DNA of 64,000 bases from Monilinia fructicola (taxonomy: Eukaryota > Ascomycota > Leotiomycetes > Helotiales > Sclerotiniaceae): NCBI GenBank assembly GCA_008692225.1, contig VICG01000004.1, positions 806,501-870,500 of the forward strand. Reading direction: 5' to 3'. Of the stretch, positions 35,800 through 48,033 are shown piece after piece; positions within the stretch are counted from its first letter, which is position 1; the number at the start of each line of letters is the position of its first letter. Below the pieces are notes generated by a model. The model was not told the origin of the DNA and did no database searches. It was given only the letters and a program-made list of their open reading frames with translations. The position numbers were made by a program, and so were the translations under genes.

Positions 35800-38700
35800 A
35801 GTAGCGATTAATCCATTATTAAAACGAGGCTTAAAAGGGCAATTATAAAATCCTTCAACTCACTTTATATTCATTTATTTTGATGAATATAAAATGAAGC
35901 TTTATTTTCATCAAATTAATTTATTATGGCGAAAAGGGGGGTCGATTATAGAATCAACGGGTAGGGGTTTGAAGAACAATAAAATATATAAATATTAAAA
36001 AAGTGAAGATATTTAGAATTAATAATAGAATCAATTATTGAAATTATAATAGATATTAAAGTAATAATATAAATAATACTTATAATAGTAGTATAATATA
36101 TAGATTTTAAAAGGTAAATATATTTAAAAAGCAAAGAATTATTATAATACATTTTAATAATAAATGAAAATTAACTTTTTACTCTTCCTTCTTTACTTTA
36201 ATATTATAAAAATCCTAAAATTTTTGATTAGATTCTATAATCATTTTAATTTAATTCTTTATTTTCTAAAAACGAGAAGGAACCTTTTAATATATAACAA
36301 AATAGCTTTTTAATTTAATTACTATACAATTAATACTTTAAGCCTTATATATTTTATCTTTATGCATGAAAAAGAATATTTTTCTCTTCTCCTTTATATA
36401 AAAAAAAAAATTCTTTAAAATTATTATTATATTCAAGAGATATTAATAAATCTTTTAAAAACAATCCTAGTAATAGATTTAACTTTATACCCTTATATTG
36501 TTAATTTGGTAATACTACAAATATTCCTTTTTCTATAAAGAATTTTAATTTTTTTAGTATTGCTACCTTAAATTAAAAGAACAAATTCGAATTTTGGAAT
36601 TTAATAATAAATGAAGATAAAAATGATTTTATTTTATTTTTTTCTTTAAGATTTATATTATTTAATAAAAATATTTAATTAAATTTTAATTAAATATTAA
36701 TAAAACTTTGTTTATATAATATTAATTATACCTTACAATCTTAATTTATATAATCTATATAAATGTTTTTATTATTTTCTTAATTTACCCTTTCAATACA
36801 CAATTCAAAATCTACCCCTTAATCAAATACCTCTTTAATACACTCTACTCTTAATACATATCATACAGATTTATTAAATTTTTTAAATAATAATATAAAT
36901 TTAATTAATTCTTGGTTACAGGATAATATTAATACTATAAAAAATATATTTTATAAAAATTTTACTTTTTCATTATTTTAATAAAAAATTATTAAACAAA
37001 AAGCTATTAAACAAAAAAATTTTAATTAACAAATCAAAGAGCCCTTTAACTTTTTACAGAAATTTACTCCTTTTTAAAGGGGTATATTATATAATTTATA
37101 TTATTATCTAATATTTATTTAATTAATTCTTTTTTAAAAGGCAAATTATATTTATAGGAAAAAGTATACAATATAGTAAACTATTTATAATGATTTAGCA
37201 AAAAATACAGAGTTAATAATTTACATTATTTTAGCCAAAAATGCTATACAAAATATAATAAAAAAACGAAAAAACGAATTAATTATAAAAAAGAGTAGAA
37301 TAAAAGAAATATAACCTATTAATAATATTCAAATTATATTAAATTAATAAATAACTTTTATTAACATACAAGATTAATTAAATTTGATAATAGGGGGAAA
37401 TATATTAAATTTAGAATCTGCCTGAATAAAATTTAATACTCATAAAAATAAAATTATGCTATATACTTGTAGATTTTATAATCAATATCTTAATAATAGA
37501 AAAAGGGGGGGAAAGAAATTTTTTACAAGATTAATATTTTTAATATCAGCTACTCCTACATTAATTAATCTACTAGAATGTAAGCGTTAATAATGTATAC
37601 AGTAAAAAAAAAGCTTTTGGATTTTATATATTGATTTTAATATTTAAATATATTTACCTAATAAATTTATATAAGTATTTATTGAAATAAAAAAGAATAA
37701 TTCGAATAATTTGAATATTATTATTTGGATGGATTCTATAAAATCTTAATTATCTCAGGTAGTAAAACTAGTTGAAAAAGTATTAAAGAACCAAAATAAA
37801 TATCAAAGATTCCCTTCTATATAATATAACAATTTGTAGTATTTTTTTTTTAAATATATAAAATATATGCTATGGGTTGAAACATGTAATTTAATAATTT
37901 TTAATATTTCTTATTTATATTAAAGAGAAAGGTTATAAATGGAATTTAGATTATTTTTTTATATACGTATATAAATCAATTAATTCTTTTTAAAATAATG
38001 TATTTCGCATATTAATTGGTTAATTTGTTATTAAAATATTTTGATTTTGGATTTTCTATTTTTTTTGGATTTTTTAATATTTAAATATTTCGAAAATCTT
38101 GGCCGGATTTTTGAGGTTGGATGTTTATTTAAGGTTCAATTTTAAGGTTATAATTAATTAGTTTTGTATTAATAATTAATTTAATTATTTTAGGTTGAAC
38201 AATATTATGAATTATTCTGATATTTAAATATAACCCAAAATAATTTTAAAAATACTTTTTGACGAAAATTTAATAGTATTATTATTAAGTATAAATAAAT
38301 GTTATTTATATTAATTAAACTAATTTTATTAAAATTAAATGAATTATTAAATATTATATATAATACAATTTCTATTCTTTTAATACTTTAACATTATTAT
38401 ATATTATTATAAAGATACTCCTTTAGTAGGGGAGGAATACATTCAAAATGATTTTATATTAATATATGTATGTAATAGAAATTAAATATATTCTCTAAAA
38501 GTATAAAAATTAAATAAAACATTTCAATAGCAGATTAACCTATTTTGAATTACTTTAAATTAGTATTGAATCCCTAGTGATTTAATACTATTCTAAAGTA
38601 TTATTCAATGATAATATAGATAATTGATATATAATAATTAAATTCAAATTATTGATTAAAAAGCTTTTAATTAAATAATTATATATATACTCCTATAATA

Positions 38701-39785
38701 CTATATATACTATAATATATAGGATTTCTGTATATTTTGAGTTTCTTACTATAAGGATACTCTTAAAAAAGCTTTTAAAGCTTTAATTTAATTTGTAAAG
38801 TATATTATATTATTTAATCATATATAATAGCTTTATATAACCTTACTATACTAATAAATAATCCGTTAAAAGCGTTAATTACTTGATATTTAAATTTATA
38901 CTTTCTTTTCATTTTGTTATAAAAAGATTGTTAATAGTAGATATTAAGATATACAATACCACGTAGAGTACCATTTATAAATGCATATACATCTCTTCCT
39001 TTAAATCTACTATTTATAGTTTTTTTGTAATGGTGTATAATAAATAAATTAAATCAATGAAAATTTCAAAAAAGAAAGTTTCTATATCAATAAATTAGAA
39101 ATTAAATAACATCGTTAAAAACAATATATAGCCAAAATCTAAAATATCCAAATATGTATATTATATCTTTCCATCGATTTGTATACAAAAGTTGAAAGTA
39201 TAATATACAAAAAGCTGTATAAAGGTATACTATTATACCATTCAGATATTAAATGAGATTAAGCTTTAAAAAAAGTATAATCCTTCGAATTTGATTTTTA
39301 TTAAATCATATATATTCTATGCAAGTAATATTATTAAAATTTTCGAAATGGAATTTGAATTAAGAGTAGGGTATAAAAAAGGGTATTATTCGAAATACTT
39401 CACTCTTTATAATGTGGATTTTATCCTCCGGAAGAGTCTTAAATCATTGAATAACAGTATATTAAATTTACTATTAACGATAATATTATTAATAATATAA
39501 TATTATACTAATGAATTGATACTAACGTACTTAATTTATAATATATACTTTAAAAGTAAAATACCACTCTATATTATTATATAATCATATATATTTATAT
39601 TTATAGCTTTTATTAATAAATACTAAAGCTATTAGTAAAACTAGCCTATTTATTTAAATGGATTTAATTGATATATTATACTATTTATATCCTCACTAAT
39701 TCAAAAAATATTAAAATTAGTTAAATACCTTTTAATAGGATCTTTATATTTATTGACCATACCTATTATATAAACTATGAAAATG
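35800..39785. repeat. Extremely A+T-rich block, probably a RIP-degraded transposon
   Basis: Across about 4 kb nearly all G+C is lost; for example 36661-36720 has 2 G/C in 60 bases. Edges are fairly sharp against normal sequence. No intact frame survives; a 69-codon frame at 39291-39500 is the longest plus-strand one. CpA is scarce and TpA abundant by eye, as RIP leaves. An imperfect inverted repeat lies at 38543-38609. Which element it was cannot be told by eye. Confidence 0.7.
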
Positions 39786-41062
39786 AAAATGAAAAGTGGC
39801 TAAATGTCTCTAATACATCCATACATTCCATTAGTCCATTAGTCCATTAGTCCATTAGTCCATTAGTCCATTAGTCCATTATTAGTCCTATTATCTACCT
39901 ACCTACCAACCGACCGACCTAACTACCTGTCTAGGCATATCTACTCCGTATAACCAACCTTACCTACCTAGGTATTCTATGATGAATGGTACCTTTTTCA
40001 ACATATTCAAGCATCACTCTCGAGTCTCAACAGGGGACTCCCCCCCCAAAAGAGTCACTTGCTTGATGATGCACGCCAATGGTTGGTTACCGGAAGACGG
40101 AATTCTAGCAAATACAGTAGTAAAGCGGACTTGCGGGACAATATCAGGTTGGTGGGGCAATTTATCAAGTATTGTTCAGAGTACTCTTACTGTATGTAAT
40201 AGGTACCTAGTAACCTTACCATCTACCATCTACCATCTACCATCTACCATCTATAATCCTTCCCAATTCTTATCACTTTTTATCACTCTTTATCATTTCT
40301 TCCTACCTAATTCAAGGTTTCTTTCTTCCCGTGCAAATAAACTCATCCTCAAGTGTTTTATACAAGAAGTGGTAATAATCTCGCAATACTAGTAATAATA
40401 AGAATAATAATAACAACAACAACAACAATAACAACTACTACTACTACAATAATAATAAATAATTATTAAGTAAGTTTTTCTTCCCCTTATCATAAAGCTA
40501 ACACTTTACCTCTTACCTGCCTGCCTTCCTATATACCTTCTTATTAGTCTCTAATTATCTACTTCCTTATCCTATCTTTCCTTTCTCATTCCCTCATTCT
40601 CGCGCTCCTCTTCTCTATTACATACGTCTTTCTCGCCAACCACCTTGGAAAGATAACTTTTCAACTCCCAGAGTCATTTTATTCAGTCTTGTATTGTATT
40701 GTATTGTATATCGTTCAAACTGGTAGTGACTATCCGGGTTCTTGTTCTTGTTTTTATTTATTCTTATTCTTATTCTTATCCTTCTTCTTCTTCTCCTTCT
40801 TCTTCTTTCTTCTCTCTCTTCTTCTGCTTCTCCTTCCTTTCTATTATATAGGTAGCTTTTCAAGCTCTCCAGTTTAATTTAGCTGAAAAATTCATCATTT
40901 TTTTACCCTCTGAGGTCATCGTTTAAAAGTGCGAAATAATCATTAAAAAGTCTATTCGTCAACTAGTTCACTTCAATGATACCTTAAACCCGTCACCCGT
41001 CACCCTCGAATTCTCTCAATCATCAATCGACATTCATTCGACGGTTCGCTTCAAGAGCAATC
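39786..41062. other. Promoter region of the ABC transporter with short tandem repeats
   Basis: It includes six to seven TTAGTCCA units (about 39829-39890), TACC/GACC repeats, TACCATC units (about 40217-40254), AAT/AAC trinucleotides (about 40390-40460) and a long CT-rich tract (about 40745-40850). No gene seen. Confidence 0.7.
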
Positions 41063-44000
41063 ATGTTGGGTCAGTGCAGTGGGCCGGTATGGCAAATCGA
41101 TGACTTTACAAACTGCATTCAGAGAGAGTACGTGGATCAAGTGGACGAGCCATTGGGAAACATAAGCTGACCGCACAAAGTTACCTCAAAGTGCTTCTCC
41201 CGTCAATAGTCGTCGGCCTCTCATTCATCAGTTTAATAACATCTGCGGTTCGTCGGAAAGTCAAGTTAAAACAAAAACACAAGTATCATCAGCTTCGAGA
41301 TGGATCGATCGATCATACGGCAATCAATGGCAATGGATTCAGTCATCACAATGGAGAGTCAATTGGGAATGAGAACGCCCACACCGCTAGTGACGATGAC
41401 GACGAGCTTTTGACCATGAATGGCGGTGGCAGATTGGTATTGACAAAAACAACGACTCACGGATCAGTGGCGGCCATAGATAGTCCGAGAGGGCAAAATA
41501 CCTTGACCATCCTGGAACTTCTCGCGATAACGGCAGAGATTGGTATCCATACCGCTGTTTTTGTGCTCGGTGCGTATGGTTCCAAGGGTTTTATGGCTGC
41601 AACTGCGGGAATCGTCACCTGGACCTATATTTTGATCCTTGCAAGTTTGAGATTTTTCCTCTCCAATACGTCTTGGAGGGTTCCAAGGGTTTGGAATCAC
41701 ACAGCTGCTCTGTACACTACCCAATGGCTGTTCTCACTCATCATCTTCCGCTCCGCGATCATTCATCCACGCTCCAAGGTCAGCCAGGCACTGGTCATCG
41801 CGGACTTCGTTCTCTCTTCCCTTCTGTTTGGACTCGCAATTACGACACGCAAGGGTAATAAGGCTGTGGTTTTGGAGTGGGAGGGAGAGATTCAACCTTC
41901 AAAAGAACCATTGGCCAGTTTGTTCTCTATTGCTACTTTCTCTTGGGTAGATAGCATTGTTTGGCATGGCTACATGAAAACCTTTGAAATTGCAGATGTC
42001 TGGAACCTCATGCCAAGAGACAAGGCTGCAGTCGTCTTGGCGGATTATAGACGGCTTAAAAAGACAACAGCTTTGACATGGCACTTGATGCGCTACTTCA
42101 AAGGCATCCTTACCGTACAGTGCGCTTATGCCGTCTTTTCTGGAATTTTCAATTTCGCCCCTACATTGTTGTTGAAAGCTATCCTTGAATACATAGAAGA
42201 TCCAGATTCGGCGCCTCGCAATGTAATCTGGCTATACGTCATTCTTCTGGCCTTTACAGATATTCTTCGCTCACTGGCAGATCAACAAGCCCTCTGGATT
42301 GGCCGCAAGATCTGTATACGATTAAGAGCAATCATCATTGGTGAAATCTACGCGAAAGCCTTAAGAAGAAAGGCTGCGTCAGGGAGTGACTCGGTGCTTG
42401 GGGCGAAGAAAGGTCCTAAGAATGTAGGAAAGCGTAGCTGGTGGCGACGGGTGCTTGGAAAGAAGAAGGATGAACAAAGTGCCAATGGCGAGCAGACTCC
42501 TCCAGCCGCAGCTGAGATAGAAAAGAAGACAGATGAGCAAGCTAATGTTGGTACCATCATAAATCTCATGTCTGTTGATTCCTTCAAAGTCAGCGAGGTC
42601 ACTGCATATCTTCACTTTCTCTTTGCCGCTGCTCCAACCCAATTAATTGTAGCTGTCTACCTCCTTTACCGTATTCTTGGAAAGAGTAGTATTCCAGGTC
42701 TCGTCGTCATGGCCATCCTTCTTCCTGTGAATATCGGATTCGCTCGTGGATTCGGAGCTGCCCAGAAGAAAATCATGGCAGCCACTGACAAAAGAATTCA
42801 TACCACTAATGAAGTGCTGGAAAACATCCGCATCATCAAATACTTCGCCTGGGAAAAGCGATTTACTGATGTTGTCAATGATAAGCGAGCTGATGAATTG
42901 AAAGCGTTGCGTCTCAAGTACATCATCTGGGCTTTCGCCGTTGCGGTATGGAACACCGTTCCCGTAGTCATTACTTTCTTCTCATTTCTCTATTATACCG
43001 TGGGGGAAAAGAAACCATTATATCCCTCCGTCGCCTTCACGGCCATCTCGCTTTTCAGCATCCTTCGTGTTCCTCTAGATCAATTGGGTGACATGATAGC
43101 TCATGTTCAGGAGAGTCAAGTATCAATCGAACGTGTCGAAGAATTCTTGAATGAAGACGAGACCGAAAAGTACGATCAACTCTCACACGACAACTTGGAT
43201 GAGGATGGCAACCAAATGATTGGATTCAAGGATGCTACTCTGTCCTGGGGGAGCAAGGACACGCCGACTGACGACACCTCAGCTGCATTCCGGATGATGG
43301 ATTTGAATGTTAAGTTTGAAATTGGTCATTTGAATATCATTGCTGGCCCCACGGGATCTGGAAAGACTTCTCTCTTGATGGCTCTTCTTGGCGAGATGGC
43401 ACTTGTCAAAGGAAAGGTATTTCTACCTGGCGCTTTCAGTCGTGAAGATGCCCGACCTGATCCCGAAACTGGTCTCACCGAGACCGTTGCCTATTGCGCT
43501 CAGCAACCTTGGTTAGTAAATGCCAATATCAAGGAAAATATCCTATTTGCCGCTCCAATGGACGAGAAAAGGTACAAAGATGTTATTGTCGCTTGCGCTT
43601 TGGAACGTGATTTAGATATTCTAGATGATGGCGATGAGACACTAGTAGGCGAAAAGGGCATCAGTCTCTCTGGTGGTCAAAAGCAGCGTATCTCTCTTGC
43701 CAGAGCTCTTTATTCAAACTCTAAACATGTCCTACTCGATGATTGTTTGAGCGCGGTGGATTCACACACTGCCAAGTGGATTTTCGACAATTGCATTCGA
43801 GGACCACTGATGCTTCATCGTACATGCATTCTAGTTACACATAATTTGTCTCTTTGTGTTCCACATTCTCGATATGTTGTTTGTCTCGAAAATGGTAAGA
43901 TCACGGAGCAAGGATCCGCTGACAAGGTCATGGCTTCAGGAAGTTTGGGGGAGGAAATTAGTAAATCACGCCCTGCTTCTGCTCCTCATTCACGAATTCC

Positions 44001-46223
44001 ATCTCGAGTTCCTTCTAGTGTTGGCGATGAGAGTAATGGGACTCTCATTGAAGACCAGCCCGCAAATGGTAAGGTGGATGGTACAAGTGGAAAGCCAAAG
44101 GCGAAGAAATCCAAGGAAAAGAAAGATGCTATGGCTGAAACAATGGCAGAGGGCGGTGTTAAGTTGAAGGTTATCGTGTTATATCTTAGAGCCATGGGTC
44201 CCTGGTGGTTCTGGATACTTGCTGTCATGGTGTTTGGTGTCCAACAAATCGGAGCTCTTGGAGCCAACATATGGATCAAGCAATGGGCAAATCAGTAAGT
44301 TTCCCATGTCGTTTGTTCAACCATTGTTTTATGCTAACGAATGGACACTGCAGATATGATTCTGAAGCTGCGCGTGCCACAATACACGTATCAGCACACA
44401 GCTACATTGGCAATACCCTGTCGATGATTCAAGTCGCAAGCTCAAAGCTATCCCAAATTCAACCTTATTTCAACCCGAACAAGTCCTCAATTGTCGCCAA
44501 AGTTGCTCCGGAGGTTGACGTTGGGTATTATCTCGGCGTTTACGCTATGATTGGTATCGCATGCATGTTAATTGCCCTTTTCAGAGATTTCTGGCTCTTT
44601 TTCGGCTCTCTCACTGCAAGCTGGAGAATTCACAAGGATTTGATGAACGCTGTTACCCGAGCAAAATTCAAGTTCTTTGACTCGACTCCATTAGGTCAAC
44701 TCATGAATCGATTCAGTAAGGACTTGGAAGCTGTGGATCAAGAAGTCGCGCCCGTCGCGATAGGAGTCATGTCATGCGCTTTGGAAATCACTGTTACTGT
44801 CGCTTTGATCACTGCTATCACTCCCGGCTTCTTAATTGCAGGTGTCTTCATCTGTGCCTTGTATTTCTTTGTTGGAAAATTCTACCTCCGATCGTCGAGA
44901 GATTTGAAGAGAATCGAATCAGTCCAACGAAGTCCACTGTTCCAGCAATTCGGAGAGACCCTGAACGGTATTACTACCATTCGAGCTTATGGTGATGAGA
45001 AACGATTTGTTCGAGACAACATGTTGCGAATAAATACCCACAGTCGACCGTTTATTTATTTGTGGGCTGCAAATCGATGGCTAGCTTTCAGAATTGACTT
45101 GGTCGGTGACCTTGTTGCATTCTTCGCGGGAGCATTTATTGTCAGTAGTATCGGAACGATTGATGCTGGTTCTGCTGGTCTTTCTCTAAGTTACGCAATC
45201 AGTTTTACGGAGAATGTTCTTTGGTTAGTGCGACTATACGCTATGAATGAACAAAACATGAACTCTGTAGAACGAATCAAGGAATATTTGGATGTCGAGC
45301 AAGAGGCAGCACCTTACATTGAAGAAACAGAGCCTGCCAAGAACTGGCCAAGTCAAGGATCGGTGGAATTCATTAATTACACTACCAGGTATAGGGAAGA
45401 CTTGGATCCCGTGTTACGAAATGTCAGCTTCAAGATACGACCTTTGGAGAAGGTTGGTATTGTTGGACGAACGGGTGCAGGAAAGAGTTCTCTTGCTCTT
45501 GCACTATTCCGTGGTCTGGAAGCCGAAGAAGGAAAGATTTTGATCGATGATGTGGATGTTGGTCTCATTGGTCTTCGTGATCTGCGTGAAAGGATCACTA
45601 TCGTACCACAAGATCCGACCCTGTTCACCGGCACCATTCGAAGCAATTTGGATCCTTTCAACCTCTTTACAGATGAAGATATCTTCACAGCATTAAGAAG
45701 AGTTCATTTGATAGGACCAGCAGGCACATCAACCACTCCTTCCACACCTGGTACCTCGCGACCACCATCGATTGAAGAACCAGGTTCTCCAACCGCTAAT
45801 AAAAATATCTTCCTCAACCTCAATTCCACTGTTACCGAATCCGGAAACAACCTCTCGCAAGGTCAACGACAGCTTCTATGCCTCGCTCGCGCTATGCTCA
45901 AACAGCCAAAGGTACTCATGATGGATGAAGCTACCGCGTCTATTGATTACACTACCGATTCTAAGATTCAAGAAACGATTCGGGAACTTAAAAGTACGAT
46001 TATCACGATTGCGCATCGTTTACAGACGATTGTAGATTATGACAAGGTTTTGGTATTAGATAAGGGAGAGGTCGTGGAATATGCTCATCCGTACGAGTTG
46101 TTAAGGAAAGAGGGTAAAGATGCGATTTTCAGGGGTATGTGTGAGACCAGTGGAGATTTGGACGGGTTAATGGAGGCCGCGAAGAAAGCTTGGGAGGAGG
46201 TGAGATTGATAGATGATGAGTAG
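41063..46223 (+). CDS. ABCC-subfamily (MRP-type) full-length ABC transporter
   Basis: Three exons (41063-41127, 41181-44294, 44354-46223) give 1682 residues. Intron 1 ends with an AAG acceptor and restores IQRDYLKVLLPSIVVG. Layout is TMD0 - L0 - TMD1 - NBD1 - linker - TMD2 - NBD2. NBD1: Walker A GPTGSGKTS (about 744), signature LSGGQKQRISLARAL (about 850), Walker B LLDDCLSAVD with Asp in place of the catalytic Glu. NBD2: GRTGAGKSSL (about 1430), signature LSQGQRQLLCLARAM (about 1558), LMMDEATASID with the Glu present. This asymmetry is typical of ABCC. The linker has SRIPSRVPSSV and a Lys-rich run (KPKAKKSKEKKD). TMD2 text resembles the yeast Ybt1/Vmr1/Nft1 group more than Yor1. Likely a vacuolar or plasma-membrane exporter of conjugates; substrate unknown. 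Confidence 0.92.
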
Positions 46224-47938
46224 AGTGTGGGAGGAGGATACCTTGAATTATGCTTAATTTCCCTTTGTCAAGCATGAGTTTCTTATTTGTAGATGTGCGT
46301 TTTGGATTGGTCATATGCATATGGGTGGTAGTTTGTCCGTGCCAACAGGTAGATATCAAGCTTTGATTGAGCTTGTGAGTACATAAAAAAGAGATGAATG
46401 AATCAAACTATTAATAAATGCTCCGTGTTGGGAAAACGTGATGTTAGCCAGTGTAAGTTACTAGCTCTGTCAACACCAATGTTAGTGAGAGTCTCCTGAA
46501 GTTAGTCCACTGATGGCTTATCTGACGTCAAAATTCTAAGTCCAGTAAAAGGAGCTCGGGATTTCAACCTCACCCCCGACACCAATCTTGGGTTCTGTCC
46601 CTTTCCCCATCCCCAACTGAACCATCTAGTCAATCCCCCAGTGGTGACCCGCCTCACGCATACCCACCATCGCTGCATCCCTTCTCTCCTGGCAACACGG
46701 GACCGGTAATACACTTACCGCGCATCCCGCGCCTTCAACACTGGGTTTTGAGGGGCGGGGCGTGGGGGGATCAGATGTGCTGGGGCTGTTGGGCCTGGTG
46801 GGTGGTCGATCGGTGTGCTTGGATGGAGTTTTGGTATCTGTGTCCTGTGACGCGTTGGTTTGGGTGGGTGTTGTGATGGGGGAGTGGGTGGGTGGAGGTG
46901 GATGGGGGAATGCGTGGATGCGTGGATGACGGGAGTCGGTATCTTTGCGGTTTTATGTACTAAGCGAGGGCGGATCTGGGGGCGTGGTCATGCTTATCAC
47001 ATGGGATAGGCGGCTTTGAGATACAGGTGCGGGACTAGAGGGGGCTTTGGTGTAGGTTGACGTGTTGTGTGGATTGGGAAGAGCTTGGTGGATGGGCAGC
47101 TTAAGGTGAAGGTGAAGGTGAAGGTGAAGGCGAAGTGGGGGTGGAAGGTTGTACTATGAGAGAGGGATCCGGGGCGCTCTGGGGGAATGAGCCGGGCATG
47201 GTTCTTGATGGGAAGTTTGGCTGTATAGGAAGTATTTGGTGGCTCGTTCCACATTGGGTGCGAGGGATTCTCGGTGTGAGTGAGGGCTGTTGTGAGATTT
47301 TGGGTGGTTTGGGAATCGTGGATTCGTGGATAGATCTGATGGATGAGATGAGCGCAATGTACGAGAGAAGCGCAATGGATGAAATGTCCTGAATAGAAGA
47401 TTGCAAAACAACCTCAACCTCAATGCTCCTCAGACTCATCATCGAACAGGAGTCTGATTTAACTTTGGAACTATGGCGATCAACCTCCGGGCGATCGATC
47501 ACAGCATAGCATTGCAACGGGGTGTGCTGAAGCTGAAGGTTTGGGCGAACGAGAAGAAAAAGTGTGGCAAGATTTCAGTCTTGAGGAGTTTTCACACTCA
47601 TTTTCTTCAGCTTGTGAGATTGGTCTCGTGCCGATAATCCCTTCTAATCAATAACCTCCTGCAGCTGGTTACTCGAGTACCCGTGGACATCCGAAGTCTA
47701 AGCGAGGCTCCCTGAACCCACGAATCTTGACGTGCAGAACATTTGTCTCATCGATATATACCGGCGAAGTTCCAAGGATGAGAGTCGTGCACTTTACAAA
47801 TGAAGGTCGCAGGCAGAGCTTTTTGTGTAGTTCAATGGTTTAGCCCGTTTTGTCCTACTCTTCAATTTCGTATTGTCCAAGAACCCTATTGATGTGTGAA
47901 TATATTTGTACATAACTCGCTTTTCTGCAACAAAGCCT
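46224..47938. other. Intergenic, GC-richer, nothing recognised
   Basis: G-rich plus strand at about 46735-47030, GGTGAA hexamer repeats at 47104-47131 and ordinary DNA up to the tRNA. Minus-strand Pro/Ser-rich frames (46997-47517) lack motifs or introns. Confidence 0.55.
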
Positions 47939-48033
47939 GCCCGGCTAGCTCAATCGGTAGAGCGTGTGACTCTTATCATTGCGAGATGTAATAGTTCATC
48001 ACAAGGTTGCGGGTTCGACCCCCGCGTTGGGCT
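47939..48033 (+). tRNA. tRNA-Lys (CUU) with an anticodon-loop intron
   Basis: The acceptor stem GCCCGGC pairs with GTTGGGC (two G-U pairs), followed by discriminator T. The D arm is TAGCTCAATCGGTAGAGC, the anticodon stem TGTGA/TCACA with loop CTCTTA, and the T arm GCGGGTTCGACCCCCGC. About 22 extra bases (TCATTGCGAGATGTAATAGTTC) sit after position 37, the standard place for nuclear tRNA introns. Anticodon CTT decodes AAG. Internal A and B boxes are intact. Confidence 0.92.

Noticed and set aside
46997..47517. Pro/Ser/Thr-rich frames on the minus strand
   Set aside because: Composition follows GGTGAA and GT-rich repeats on the plus strand; no domain or intron signal.
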